Shown here piece after piece: positions 35,276-44,916 of a DNA stretch of 64,000 bases (within the stretch, counting starts at the first letter, position 1; each line of letters starts with the position of its first letter). The notes under the pieces are model-generated. The model saw nothing but the letters and a program-made list of their open reading frames with translations. It searched no databases and had not been told where the DNA came from. The DNA is taken from contig NZ_CP040748.1 of the NCBI RefSeq assembly GCF_006007965.1, forward strand, positions 1,984,001 to 2,048,000, given 5' to 3'. Made by a program: the position numbers and the translations under genes. This DNA comes from Nocardioides jishulii (GTDB taxonomy: Bacteria; Actinomycetota; Actinomycetes; Propionibacteriales; Nocardioidaceae).

Positions 35276-36987
35276 GCACCCGGAGCCAAGCGGTCGACGA
35301 CGGGCTGACCAACGCCACGCTGATCGCCATCTTCGGGGTCTTCGTGCTCGCGATCATGCTGCGCGCGGCCGGTTCCATGGCCGCCTTCGCGACCGGATCT
35401 GAGCAACCCTCCGAAGGCTTGGCAGCCGGGCTACGCGTGGTCGCACAGCCGCGTACGCCCGGGCCAGCGCTCGGCGCCTCCAGCCTCTCGGCCGTCGCGT
35501 ACTGGTGCAGCATGCTCGTCCTGGTCGCATTGCTGATCGGACTCCTGTGGACGGTGTGGGTGCTCGTCTCCAGAGGGCGACACCGCAGCGCTCATGACCC
35601 GAGCCGCATTCACGGGACCGCCACCAGCTGGGACATCGACGACACCGCCTCAGAGAAGGCCCTGCTGCGTCGGGGCCACACTCTGCGCCCATCGCTCACC
35701 CACCCCAAGGCGCGCGACGTCGGCTACCTGCTCGGAAAGAGCCACGGGCGGGGTGTCTGGGCTTCGGTCGAAGACTCGATCCTCGTCATCGGTCCACCGC
35801 GTTCTGGGAAAGGCCTGCACCTGGTGGTGAACGCGATCCTTGATGCACCAGGTGCCGTCGTCACGACCTCGACCCGCCCCGACAACCTCGCGGCGACGAT
35901 CCGAGAGCGCCGCGACGTCGGCCCGGTCGCAGTCTTCGATCCGCAGCGCCTCACCGCCGGCCTCACCGACGCACGCGACGTCGGCGTGCGCTGGTCACCG
36001 ATCCGTGGCTGCGAAGACCCGCTGACAGCCATGATCCGGGCCACTGGGCTCGCGTCCTCAACCGGCCTCTCGGCGGGAGGCACCGAGTCAGGTGGCTTCT
36101 GGGAAGGACGCGCCCATGCCGTCATCCAGGCGCTCCTGCACGCCGCCGCTCTCGACCGACTCCCGACGCGCGTGCTGTTCGAATGGTCACTCTCCGCCAC
36201 CGCAGCCATGGACGCCGTCGGGATCCTCGCCAGCCACGGCGGCGCCGCGCCCGGATGGGCCGACTCCATCCACGGGATGATCCACTCTGACCCGCGCACC
36301 CGCGACTCGATCTGGATGGCCGTCTCCCAGGCCATGGCATCCCTCGCGGACCCCAAAGTGCTCGACGCGGTCAGCCCTTCACCAGGCGATGAGTTCGACC
36401 CGACCCACTTCCTCACCAACAACGGGACGCTCTACCTACTCGCCACCGGCGCCGGCGCAGGGGCCGCTTGGCCCCTCGTAGCTGCCTTCCTGGAAGACCT
36501 CACCGAAACCGCACGCCACCTCGCAGCAGCATCACCAGGCACCCGCCTCGACCCGCCCCTCTTGCTCGCACTCGACGAGATCGGCAACCTCGCTCCCCTG
36601 CCCTCGCTCCCCGTCCTCATGGCTGAGGGCGGCGGCACCGGCATCACGACCATGCCCGTCCTTCAGTCGCTCTCTCAGGCCCGCGCGAGGTGGGGCGAGC
36701 ACGCGGCCAGCACCATCTGGGACGCATCCATCGTCAAGGTCATCCTGGGCGGAGCCTCGGCCTCGAAAGACCTGCAAGAACTCTCGGTACTCATCGGAGA
36801 ACGAGACGACCCGAGCGATACGGTCACCATCAACGAGCACGGCGCGCGCTCGATCCAGCGGTCGACACGACGGCGTCACATCATGCCGCCGGAGCAGATC
36901 CGCATGCTGCCCTTCGGCACCGGCCTTGTCCTGCTGCGGAGCGCCCCGCCGATCGTGGTTCGTCTGCGTTCGTGGCACTCCAGGTAG
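35272..36987 (+). CDS. VirD4/TraD-type conjugative coupling protein
   Basis: 571 aa. Two N-terminal membrane helices (~22-42 and ~70-98), then Walker A VIGPPRSGKGLHLV (~residues 172-185), VAVFDPQRL, Walker B LLLALDEIGNLAPLPSLPVL, and the TraD motif GTGITTMPVLQSLSQARARW. It brings the relaxase-DNA complex to the channel. Last gene of the transfer operon. Confidence 0.92.
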   Translation: MSTRSQAVDDGLTNATLIAIFGVFVLAIMLRAAGSMAAFATGSEQPSEGLAAGLRVVAQPRTPGPALGASSLSAVAYWCSMLVLVALLIGLLWTVWVLVSRGRHRSAHDPSRIHGTATSWDIDDTASEKALLRRGHTLRPSLTHPKARDVGYLLGKSHGRGVWASVEDSILVIGPPRSGKGLHLVVNAILDAPGAVVTTSTRPDNLAATIRERRDVGPVAVFDPQRLTAGLTDARDVGVRWSPIRGCEDPLTAMIRATGLASSTGLSAGGTESGGFWEGRAHAVIQALLHAAALDRLPTRVLFEWSLSATAAMDAVGILASHGGAAPGWADSIHGMIHSDPRTRDSIWMAVSQAMASLADPKVLDAVSPSPGDEFDPTHFLTNNGTLYLLATGAGAGAAWPLVAAFLEDLTETARHLAAASPGTRLDPPLLLALDEIGNLAPLPSLPVLMAEGGGTGITTMPVLQSLSQARARWGEHAASTIWDASIVKVILGGASASKDLQELSVLIGERDDPSDTVTINEHGARSIQRSTRRRHIMPPEQIRMLPFGTGLVLLRSAPPIVVRLRSWHSR

Positions 36988-37213
36988 GAGCGGACCGCTG
37001 CCTTCCGCCCGGATTGACGCGGGCAGCTCGGATCAGTTCGACCGCGAGTCCCGGACCGTCCGCGCACTTCTGCCCTCCGGGAGATCTCGTGACCGCGGAG
37101 CTCGCCGCGCATAAAGATATCTGCACCTGAAGCATTAGTGCGCGACTCATGTGACATACTGAAGTTAGTCCTGACCGACCAGCGGCCCTGGACACCACGT
37201 TCCAGGAGGCTGC
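36988..37213. promoter_or_regulatory. promoter/operator region with 32-bp-spaced direct repeats
   Basis: CTGAAGCATTAGT at 37127-37139 and CTGAAGTTAGT at 37159-37169 start 32 bp apart, about three helical turns. CATACT (37155-37160) could be a -10 box. The region precedes an operon that encodes an XRE/ImmA regulator, so these are candidate operators for that protein. No gene seen in the 226 bp. Confidence 0.4.
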
Positions 37214-37927
37214 ATGAACCCCGATCAGCGCCACCCCGCGTCCCCTGACTCGCCGTCCGCAGCCCTTGGCGCCGAAACGGACGGTCTACGCCACCTTCTC
37301 GTCGAGACCATCGAGGCCCGCCACACCCTCGCTGCTGATGCCCACCTGGTCTCGGAGTCCCGGTACGGGATGGGATTTGGCAGCCAGTGGCGAGACCTGC
37401 TCGACGACACCCGCGAAGCCCTGACCGATCGCGGTTTCGAGTCGTGTCGGCTAGCTCCGGGCGGGCACAGCATCCCGGTCGTCAACAACTGCTTGGTCTA
37501 CGTCTGGCGGGTCCCGAACCACCCCGACGCGGTCAATGAGTTCGCCTCAAGTCCGACCCGGAAGAGCGGGTTCGCGGTCCCGCCGCCCGAGCCGGGCCTG
37601 TGGGAGCCGAGCCTGTCCGATGAGCACGACGCCGCCGACAACCAGAACGAGGGTGAGGTCGAGCAGGCACTGCGTGCGGTCGATGACGCAATGTCGGTGA
37701 TTCTCGTGATGATCAAGTCGAGTCCTTGGCGACTGCATTCCGTCGACTGGGCCGTAGCCGTGCTCGACGAGGACGGCAAGGTCGAGTTGCGTGGCACGGA
37801 GCCGATCTGGGTCCCCGAGCCGGACGCAGACGCCAGTACCTCTGAGGTGGAGTCGTTCGACAGCGGAGCGCCGATCGAACCGACCGTCGAAGCCCGCGAA
37901 CAGGAAGAGACCGACCCGGATGCCTGA
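37214..37927 (+). CDS. acidic protein of unknown function upstream of the XRE/ImmA regulator
   Basis: 237 aa, AGGAGG ribosome site. The middle contains LLVETIEARHTLAADAHLVS, GSQWRDLLDDTREALTDRGF and GHSIPVVNNCLVYVWRVPNH; the C-terminus is very acidic and low complexity. Overlaps the next gene by 8 nt, so it may be a partner or substrate of the XRE/ImmA protein. Family not recognised. Confidence 0.65.
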   Translation: MNPDQRHPASPDSPSAALGAETDGLRHLLVETIEARHTLAADAHLVSESRYGMGFGSQWRDLLDDTREALTDRGFESCRLAPGGHSIPVVNNCLVYVWRVPNHPDAVNEFASSPTRKSGFAVPPPEPGLWEPSLSDEHDAADNQNEGEVEQALRAVDDAMSVILVMIKSSPWRLHSVDWAVAVLDEDGKVELRGTEPIWVPEPDADASTSEVESFDSGAPIEPTVEAREQEETDPDA

Positions 37928-39038
37928 GGACGGACCTGGCCTGTTCGATCTCCCAGCCGCCAGGAGCGGCGGTTTCGAGCCGGCCCGACTCACCCAGGCC
38001 CGTGCACGCCGAGGCATCAGCAAGGCCGAACTGGCCCATTCCGTCGACGTATCGCCGGCAGCGATCGGCCAATACGAGGCCGGGGTGAACTCGCCACGCC
38101 CCGAGGTACTCGACCGGCTGGCAGATGCTCTGGAGGTGCGGCCCGGGTTCTTCGGTGTCGGCAGGCCATTTGCCCGCATCGACGCCGTCAACGCCCATTT
38201 CCGAAGCCTCCGGTCAGCTCGCGTCAGCGATCGTCAGAAGGCTTTGGCCACTGCCACTTTCGTCTGGGAGCTGACGTTTGCGCTCGAGCGCTGCGTGAAA
38301 CTTCCGGAAGTCGACCTCCCGACCGTTCCCGCCGGAACCTCACCAGCTGAGGCCGCCACCTTGCTTCGACAGCATTGGCACCTCCCGGAAGGGCCGGTCA
38401 AGCACCTGGTCGCGACGGCAGAGTCCAAGGGAATCGTCGTCGCCGTGCGTCCGCTACGCGAGATCGACGCGGTCGACGCTTTCTCAGCAGTCATCGTCGA
38501 CCGACCGATCATCATCACGACGCCGCGGCGCAGCGAAAATGTCTTCAGGCACAGATTCTCGATCGCCCACGAGATCGGCCATCTACTTCTCCACGGCGAA
38601 TGCGGAGAGCACAACTCGTCCGTCGAGAAGGAAGCAGACGAGTTCGCCGCCGCGTTCCTGACACCCGCAGCGTCGATGGACGCTGCGCTGCCACAACGTC
38701 TCGACGTGGCCGCCTTGGATCGTCTCGGCCGGACGTGGGGCGTCTCCCCGAAGTCTTTGGTTCGCCGGATGGTGGAGCGTGCACGCACTACAGAATCCTC
38801 AGCGCGACGGGCATACCAACGACTGGCCATGACCGACGACCCCCTAGCCGACCCCACCAGTTCCTACCCCGGCGAAATGCCCTCTCTGCTGCGCAAGGCA
38901 GCAGCACTGGCCGGCGACTACGGAACAGGAGCACCGGCCCTGGCGGAAGCGTTGAGGATCAGTCCTGCGCAAGTACGCGACCTGCTCGGCGACGCTGACC
39001 AGCGTCCGGTCTTGCGGCTCGTCGGCGACGAAGGATGA
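37920..39038 (+). CDS. XRE HTH + ImmA/IrrE metallopeptidase regulator
   Basis: 372 aa. HTH_3 domain at about residues 22-80 (LTQARARRGISKAELAHSVD, GQYEAGVNSPRPEVLDRLAD). Metallopeptidase domain with HEIGH at residues 217-221 and the downstream EKEADEFAAAFLTP that supplies the third zinc ligand. ImmA/IrrE proteins cleave repressors to induce mobile elements; fused XRE-ImmA proteins often serve as the regulator or antitoxin themselves. Here it probably controls ICE induction or the adjacent cargo. Confidence 0.88.
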   Translation: MPEDGPGLFDLPAARSGGFEPARLTQARARRGISKAELAHSVDVSPAAIGQYEAGVNSPRPEVLDRLADALEVRPGFFGVGRPFARIDAVNAHFRSLRSARVSDRQKALATATFVWELTFALERCVKLPEVDLPTVPAGTSPAEAATLLRQHWHLPEGPVKHLVATAESKGIVVAVRPLREIDAVDAFSAVIVDRPIIITTPRRSENVFRHRFSIAHEIGHLLLHGECGEHNSSVEKEADEFAAAFLTPAASMDAALPQRLDVAALDRLGRTWGVSPKSLVRRMVERARTTESSARRAYQRLAMTDDPLADPTSSYPGEMPSLLRKAAALAGDYGTGAPALAEALRISPAQVRDLLGDADQRPVLRLVGDEG

Positions 39039-39134
39039 CACGAGGGTTGGAACGAACGCTTCAATCTCTCTCACGACGCACGGTGACCTTCACTAGTCTG
39101 AACGCGCACCGCCCCCTCCCGAAAGTTGCGCCTG

Positions 39135-40397
39135 ATGCTGTCCGATGCTGAGCTCCTCCTGGGACTCGGAAGGCACCTCTCCGCCTACGAGGTCTCGTCC
39201 TCGCACGCCGCCCTAGACTCGTTGCAATTCGCCGGCCAGGTCTACGAGCTCGCGTGGCGCCTCCGCGACTCGCAGGTCTCGACGGGCAACCGAGTCGAGG
39301 CGATCGCCATCGAGGCACACATCGGGACCCGGCAGCTGCATCGCGAGGTTCTGCCGACGATGGAACAGCTCGGGTGGGTTGACTGCCACCGCGACAAGGA
39401 CGGACAGCTCGTCACCGTCGAAGCGCTGATTCCGCCGAACGAGGTCCTGATCGCGGACGCCTCGCGGCTCCTCGACGTGCTGCTGGTCAACAGCGTCCAG
39501 CGCGCCGCGCTTGAGCTGATCCGGGCGACGAGTCGCCAGCCGCTTACTGTCGACGCCGCCATTGAGTCTGCGGCCGCATGGAGCGAGGAAGCCGCGACCG
39601 ACGCTCTCGGACACCTTGAGGCGGTCAACCTGGTCCGCCGCATTGAGGAGGAGGTCGACCGTCCGGTCGTGTTCAACCCGAACGTCTGGACCAACGATCA
39701 GCAGGCGGCCACGGCTGCCCTTCGAGCCCAGGATGCGCGCGCGAGCAAGGAAGTAGGCGCGCTTCTCGACGAGATCGCAGCTCTCCCGGGCATCCCGGAG
39801 CAGCAGGTCACCTCCACCGAGCAGCGATGGGTTGATTTTGCAGTTTCTCAGGGACTGGTGGAGCGGTCGGTCGTGCAGACGAGCGATGGCGCTGAGGCGG
39901 GGTTCCTGTTCAGCCCCCACCTCAAGCGGAACGCGTTCGGGACCGAGGCGACCGACCCCTCAGGGCACGTCCGCCAGCTTGTGGGCAGCATGATCTACGC
40001 CTCGACCTTCGCCACCTGGAAGCTGGACAGTCCAGGCGCGTTTCTGTACACACTCATCAGGGATGGAGAAGCCGGGCGCGTCGCGAACATCGGCACCGAC
40101 TACCCGATGCTTGAGACGGCCGGAACGATCAAGGTCGAGAAGGTCTCGGCGAACAACTTCAAGATGATCCTTCTCCAGACCGACGTCGCCGAGTCGGCGC
40201 TCTCGATTCTCGACTCACGAGGTCGCACTCGCGGAGATGCAGGCAGCCTGCAGAACCTTGGCGACCAGCGCCGTTACAGCCATGTCGAGCGCGAACGCGC
40301 GAAGATGGCGACCGAAGCCGACCCGGGCGATCGCGAAGCTGCTCGCCTGGTCGCTGCGCTGCGCGATGTCGCCTCGGGGGGTGGCTTTGGTGTCTGA
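39135..40397 (+). CDS. winged-helix-repeat protein, partner of the PD-(D/E)XK gene
   Basis: 420 aa from the ATG at 39135; TTG at 39126 is the alternative. At least two winged-helix-like segments can be read: IAIEAHIGTRQLHREVLPTM with LGWVDCHRDKDGQLV (~40-90), and TVDAAIESAAAWSEEAATDA with LGHLEAVNLVRRIEEEVDRP (~135-185). A C-terminal domain with FAVSQGLVERSVVQTSDGAE and PGAFLYTLIRDGEAGRVANI follows. No nuclease or ATPase motif is seen. It overlaps the nuclease-like gene by 8 nt, so the pair is co-translated. Family not recognised; likely a DNA- or signal-sensing subunit. Confidence 0.72.
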   Translation: MLSDAELLLGLGRHLSAYEVSSSHAALDSLQFAGQVYELAWRLRDSQVSTGNRVEAIAIEAHIGTRQLHREVLPTMEQLGWVDCHRDKDGQLVTVEALIPPNEVLIADASRLLDVLLVNSVQRAALELIRATSRQPLTVDAAIESAAAWSEEAATDALGHLEAVNLVRRIEEEVDRPVVFNPNVWTNDQQAATAALRAQDARASKEVGALLDEIAALPGIPEQQVTSTEQRWVDFAVSQGLVERSVVQTSDGAEAGFLFSPHLKRNAFGTEATDPSGHVRQLVGSMIYASTFATWKLDSPGAFLYTLIRDGEAGRVANIGTDYPMLETAGTIKVEKVSANNFKMILLQTDVAESALSILDSRGRTRGDAGSLQNLGDQRRYSHVERERAKMATEADPGDREAARLVAALRDVASGGGFGV

Positions 40398-41838
40398 CGA
40401 CGAACTACCCTTCACCGAGCCGGAGAACCTCGAGACTGCGCCGTCCCAACTCGCTGAGGACCCGACTACCGAAGACCCCGCGTCGGTTGCCGCCCCGCAG
40501 GGCCAGGTCATCGAATCGTCGCCGGCTGTCGAGTCGTCGCCGGCTACGGAGCCTGCGACCGCCAAGCGACTGGAGCCTGCTCAGACAAAGAAGCCCGCCC
40601 GAGGGTCGCGAAAAACTGGAGGACAGCGGCCGCGCCGCCCGGAACAGGCGCAGGCAGACCCCGGTGCAGACCTGGAGCGGCGGGCCGGGCGAACCGAGTT
40701 CAACGACGGCGCGCTCGTCCGGCTGCGCGTGCCGATCCGCGTCGACGCCGACACTGGACGCGACGTGCTCACCGACATCGACGTTCTGGCGATCGACGTC
40801 GACGGCCGGCTCCGCCTCTCGCGCTCAATCTTGGAGTGCAAGAGCGGAAAGGGGCAGGCAGGTGAACCCGACCGCCTGCTTTGGCTCTCAGGCCTGCAGC
40901 GATTCCTGGGCTTCGAGCGTGCAGTACTCGTCCGCCAGACTGTCTCGCGCCGGGGTCGGGGGCTCGCACGTGACCTCGGACTGCGAACACTTGACATGGA
41001 GACGCTCGCTGGGCGGGAGAAAGCGCACGCCTGGATTCCCGAACGATTCGCGCACATCGACGGCCCCGAGTGCTCGGCGGCGGAGCTGCGCAGCGACACC
41101 CAACTCAAGGCACTCGGTCACATTCCCTCGGAGCTGGTCGCGTTCCTTCGCTACGACGCGCTCCGCGCCGAACCGCACCGCGTTCTGCGAGCCATCGCCT
41201 CGCTCGGCCGTGCAGCAGAGGCTGGAGGCGTGCTTCCAAACCCGACCCGCGTGGTGCTCGCGGGCCATGCGCTCATCGCGCTCATCGCGGCAGCCTTGGC
41301 GGATGCGGGCCGGCTCGACGAGATCTCGGCCGAAGAGCTTCTCGACCGCACGCGCCGAGCGCTCGTAACGGGGAACCCTGATGACGACCAGGTTCTCCAG
41401 CTTCTCAGCCGGGCGGACGAGGTGGTGCGGTACTCGGCGGAACGAGTGCACGCGGCTTATAAGGAAGCAGGAGTGAAGCGCCCAGATGTGACGATTCCCT
41501 CCCTGAAGGAGACCGTTTCGACGCCGCCCGATTGGGTTCCTCGCTATGTCGACCTTGTCGAGAAGCTGCGCGCGAACCCTGCGGTGTCTCGGCAGATGCT
41601 CCAGACCACCGAGCTCGCCGTATTTGAAGCTCTCGTCGGCGGGAACGCGCACGAGTCACCTGCTTTCGACCACTTGTTCACGCAGGAACACCGGTACATG
41701 CTCAACGTTGCCCGTAGGTGCTTAGCCGACATCGCCGGCGCTGGCATCGGCGAGGCAGTCGCAGCAGCCCTGGACCTCGACTTCGGACGAGGCGCATCGC
41801 CGCGAGCCGACCGCGACGCAAACCCGCCTGAGAGGTGA
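40390..41838 (+). CDS. PD-(D/E)XK nuclease-like protein
   Basis: 482 aa from the GTG at 40390 (GGGGGTGG upstream); GTG 40381 and ATG 40366 are alternatives. The N-terminal ~100 residues are low-complexity Pro/Glu/Ser. Then FNDGALVRLRVPIRVDADTG and TDIDVLAIDVDGRL carry Asp129/Asp131, followed by SILECKSGKGQ with Glu149-Cys-Lys151: a D...ExK nuclease core with a helix (DRLLWLSGLQRFLGFERAVL) behind it. The rest (~200-470) is helical with no familiar domain. With the winged-helix gene it forms a two-gene unit inside the ICE; restriction of foreign DNA is the likeliest role but unproven. Confidence 0.72.
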   Translation: MSDDELPFTEPENLETAPSQLAEDPTTEDPASVAAPQGQVIESSPAVESSPATEPATAKRLEPAQTKKPARGSRKTGGQRPRRPEQAQADPGADLERRAGRTEFNDGALVRLRVPIRVDADTGRDVLTDIDVLAIDVDGRLRLSRSILECKSGKGQAGEPDRLLWLSGLQRFLGFERAVLVRQTVSRRGRGLARDLGLRTLDMETLAGREKAHAWIPERFAHIDGPECSAAELRSDTQLKALGHIPSELVAFLRYDALRAEPHRVLRAIASLGRAAEAGGVLPNPTRVVLAGHALIALIAAALADAGRLDEISAEELLDRTRRALVTGNPDDDQVLQLLSRADEVVRYSAERVHAAYKEAGVKRPDVTIPSLKETVSTPPDWVPRYVDLVEKLRANPAVSRQMLQTTELAVFEALVGGNAHESPAFDHLFTQEHRYMLNVARRCLADIAGAGIGEAVAAALDLDFGRGASPRADRDANPPER

Positions 41839-42202
41839 CTGGCGGGTCATCGATCACGACCTTGACCTGCGAGTTCGATCAGACCCACCATGCGGTCACC
41901 CGGCGCACTCGACAAGCCACCTCTCTATCCATAGCCGGTGCCAGCCAAGTGGAAGCGGGAGGGAGGTCGTGGAACGTGCGCTCCGCGTTGACCGACCGAG
42001 AACCTCACGCGTCGTTGTACCGCGCCGGATCGGGTATCTCTGGGCATTGACATACATAGATTGCCTGACGGCTAGGCGGCCCGCGTCATTCCCCCACCAT
42101 TGACCGCCTCCGGCTTCGTGGCGCGATGTGAGTGGGCCCGTCTCTCACACCTACTCCCTGAGCACACCACAAACCGCGGTGCGCACGACCAAGGGAGTCG
42201 CG
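41839..42202. promoter_or_regulatory. 364-bp gap upstream of the SSB gene
   Basis: No convincing gene. A TTGACA at 42047-42052 is followed by TACATAGATTGCC, but no good -10 sits at 16-18 nt, so a promoter here is plausible only. The last ~75 nt form the leader of the ssb gene. Confidence 0.3.
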
Positions 42203-42628
42203 ATGTCCATCCCCACCCAGATGAGCCTGGTCGGCTTCATCGCCAGCGATCCGGACCTCCACTTCACCACCGCAGGCGCGGAGTACCTCCGCGTCCGCGT
42301 GGGCGTCGAGCAGTGGCGCAGGGAGGTCGACGGCAACTTCACCAAGCTCGACCCGACCTTCCACGACATGGTCGCCTTCGAGAGCACCGCCCGCGAGACC
42401 TATGCACGGTTCCGCAAAGGGGACACGTTCGTCGCCAGCGGCTACATCCACGAGTACGAAGTCGAGCGGCGCGATGGCAGCAGCGTGATCAAGGAGGAGT
42501 TCGTTGCGCGCAACATCGGCCACAACGTCAACAAGACAGCCTACGAGGTGCAACGCCGCCGGCTGGAGCCGACTGCCCCCGCGCCGCAGACATCACCGGC
42601 GACGGCGAGCCCGGCTGTCGGATTCTGA
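42203..42628 (+). CDS. ssb: single-stranded DNA-binding protein (ICE copy)
   Basis: 141 aa from the ATG at 42203 with a GGGAG site. OB-fold pattern of SSB: MSLVGFIASDPDLHFTTAGA, LRVRVGVEQWRREVDG, TARETYARFRKGDTFVASGY, then a short disordered tail. The C-terminus ends SPAVGF, lacking the acidic DDDIPF-type tip that recruits host replication proteins. Likely protects transferred single strands. Confidence 0.85.
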   Translation: MSIPTQMSLVGFIASDPDLHFTTAGAEYLRVRVGVEQWRREVDGNFTKLDPTFHDMVAFESTARETYARFRKGDTFVASGYIHEYEVERRDGSSVIKEEFVARNIGHNVNKTAYEVQRRRLEPTAPAPQTSPATASPAVGF

Positions 42629-42640
42629 CGAGGAGCCACC

Positions 42641-43174
42641 ATGGATCCGTATGGCGGCTACGAGGCCACCGAGGAATCGTCCTCGGGCCCCTTCCAGCGC
42701 GACGACCTCCCGGGGGCGGTCAACTGGAACCTGCTCTTGGCCGATGAGGCCGACTACGAATGGCATGACCTCGACCGGTGGGTGAAGTGGCTCAAGACCA
42801 GCCACGGGCTCTCCCCCTCGATCGTCCCGCCGTTCTACTACCTGCATGACGAACTGGTCTGGGAGCTCTCAGCTCTGCACACCCACTGGCTGAGCTGCTA
42901 CCACCAGACTGCATCACCCTCAGCGCCGATCGCTTGGCGACGCGACTTCGAGGACACCAAGCACCGACTGCGCGATTGGGTCGCGATCTCCGGCACCCGT
43001 CTCGATCGCGACCGTCCCACCCGGGTCACTTTTTGGCCCGGGGAGACTCCCGTCGTCCAGCCCGCTGAGATCACGATCCAGGACCGCGACGGCCACTTTG
43101 AGGAGTTCGTACGCCAGGACGTGCAGCGCAGGCGCCGTATCGAAGCCTCGGTCAACAGCCCTCTGGTCGGCTGA
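42641..43174 (+). CDS. conserved ICE protein, DUF4913-like
   Basis: 177 aa, 12 nt after ssb, GAGGAG-type site. Core YYLHDELVWELSALHTHWLS, then APIAWRRDFEDTKHRLRDWV and DRPTRVTFWPGE; this Trp/His-rich arrangement recalls DUF4913 proteins common in actinobacterial elements. No membrane segment. Function unknown. Confidence 0.65.
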   Translation: MDPYGGYEATEESSSGPFQRDDLPGAVNWNLLLADEADYEWHDLDRWVKWLKTSHGLSPSIVPPFYYLHDELVWELSALHTHWLSCYHQTASPSAPIAWRRDFEDTKHRLRDWVAISGTRLDRDRPTRVTFWPGETPVVQPAEITIQDRDGHFEEFVRQDVQRRRRIEASVNSPLVG

Positions 43175-43294
43175 GCACGGGTTCTCCCACAGCAGCACGG
43201 CGTGAGGTCTCCTCCACAGGGCAGGGCACCGTCGGACGACGGCGACGAACTGCCGGCCGCACTCTCGGAAGATCCCTCACGAAAGGAGCCGACG

Positions 43295-43597
43295 ATGATC
43301 CTGCTCCCCCACGCCGTGACGCTCGCCCAGGCACGCTCCTACCTGGCTGCGCTCGCGGATCAAGCCACCACCATCGACGCGTCGTCGGCCTACGAACATG
43401 CGCTGATCGAACTCGACCGGGTCCACGGAGATGAGGTACCGACGATCGACAGCGACGAACTCTGCGAAGACCGGGCGATCCTTCTCTCGATGGCCACGGC
43501 TGCCCTCGAGGACCTCGATCGTCACGGGGTCGACGCGCTGAGCATCGAACTCATCATCGCGATGCTCGACGACGCCTACACCCTCGACAGTCTCTGA
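43295..43597 (+). CDS. small acidic helical ICE protein
   Basis: 100 aa from the ATG at 43295 behind AAAGGAG. Acidic and helical (LAQARSYLAALADQATTIDA, LLSMATAALEDLDRHGVDAL). The stop overlaps the next start (TGATG). Unknown function; it could be a cofactor of the following gene. Confidence 0.6.
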   Translation: MILLPHAVTLAQARSYLAALADQATTIDASSAYEHALIELDRVHGDEVPTIDSDELCEDRAILLSMATAALEDLDRHGVDALSIELIIAMLDDAYTLDSL

Positions 43598-44916
43598 TGT
43601 ACGGCGAAACCGGCGCAGAGATGCGAAGTCACCTGGCGGAGCTCCTCCGTCAGCACCGTGTCCAGCAGAAGTTGGGTCCGACGCCTGAGGATCGCGAGGA
43701 TGTCGGCTCGACGGTCCGTGCGTACCGCCAGGCGGTTCTGGTGTGGATGAGCCGGACCATGCACACCGTCAGCCCGCTTGCCTTCTCCAATCTGCCGCAC
43801 CCGCAGCCCAATCCCTTCCGTTCGGCCGGGCAATCCGGGGCCAGTCTCAGCCCTGCCGCCGAGCTCACGCACGCCATCGACCTCGCGGTCGCCGAGTCCA
43901 CGGCCTCGCTCCCCACCCTGGAGTCACTCGCCTCATCTCATCCCTCGCCGATGGTTGAGCACTGGCGTCGTACCGCGCGGGCTGCCGCGCTCGCCGAACA
44001 CGACACCTCGCGTCGGGTCACTGCCCAGATGACGGTGCCTCAAGCCCAAGCAATCGTCGCCGACATCGCGGCGATGACGCAGGCTCTGGTGATCCTGGAC
44101 CAGCGCTACCGCAACACCCCGGGCTGGGAGCCGCTGACCCAGAGCGCACGCCTCGGATGGGTTTCACTCGCCGCGGCCCTCGACATCAACCTCGGCCAAC
44201 CCGACTACAGCGTCGACCACCTGGGGTGGCGTCCCAAGACCAAGGTCATCCCCCACCCCGTCCGGCCAGGCATCCTCGGCGTGCTGCAGGCGCAACACAA
44301 TCTCGTGATCCGGATGAGCGCGTTCCCGACCGCCACCAACCTGCGTCTGGTGGTCGACTCCCAACGGCTCGTCTCAGCTCACCTGGTCCCGTTCGCAGCA
44401 CGGGTCGACGACCGACTCGCCGCCCGATGGTCCCAGCGCGCAGAGACCTACACGCTGATCCAGAAGCAGCTCCGCGACATCGGAGGCGTCCTCGGCAACG
44501 GAGCCTCGGCCGCCGCCGAAGGAGCCAACGCCGTCGCGCGTCTGCGCGCGATCGCGCCAACCACGATCGTCGAGGCACGCGTGCTCTCAGGCTTCCAACT
44601 CCTCTTCAACCGACTCGACCACCGCATCGCCGACGTCATCAATGAAGGCCTGCAGCGCGGCGCCTACTGCGAGCGCGTCGCACTCCCCCACTTCGAGAAC
44701 GGAACCGGGCACATGGTCACCCCGGTCAACGAGCGCTTCGCGCCCACCTCACCAGCGACAGACCTGGCGGTCGTACACACCGTGAACCAACGCCTCCGTC
44801 CGCAGGCACCCCCGACCGCGCCCGCTGCCACTCCGGGACCCACCCGAGTCGAGTTACATGCCGCCCTCACCCACCGACCTCCCCCGCCCAACGATTGCGG
44901 CTCGCTCGGCAGGTGA
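43597..44916 (+). CDS. large conserved ICE protein of unknown function
   Basis: 439 aa, mostly helical with a Pro-rich C-terminus. Recognisable blocks: MRSHLAELLRQHRVQQKLGP, VRAYRQAVLVWMSRTMHTVS, AIVADIAAMTQALVILDQRY, GWVSLAAALDINLGQPDYSV. No catalytic motif seen. Overlaps the DUF4192 gene by 59 nt. Its position late in the element, with ssb and DUF4192 genes, fits an accessory transfer or maintenance role. Confidence 0.65.
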   Translation: MYGETGAEMRSHLAELLRQHRVQQKLGPTPEDREDVGSTVRAYRQAVLVWMSRTMHTVSPLAFSNLPHPQPNPFRSAGQSGASLSPAAELTHAIDLAVAESTASLPTLESLASSHPSPMVEHWRRTARAAALAEHDTSRRVTAQMTVPQAQAIVADIAAMTQALVILDQRYRNTPGWEPLTQSARLGWVSLAAALDINLGQPDYSVDHLGWRPKTKVIPHPVRPGILGVLQAQHNLVIRMSAFPTATNLRLVVDSQRLVSAHLVPFAARVDDRLAARWSQRAETYTLIQKQLRDIGGVLGNGASAAAEGANAVARLRAIAPTTIVEARVLSGFQLLFNRLDHRIADVINEGLQRGAYCERVALPHFENGTGHMVTPVNERFAPTSPATDLAVVHTVNQRLRPQAPPTAPAATPGPTRVELHAALTHRPPPPNDCGSLGR

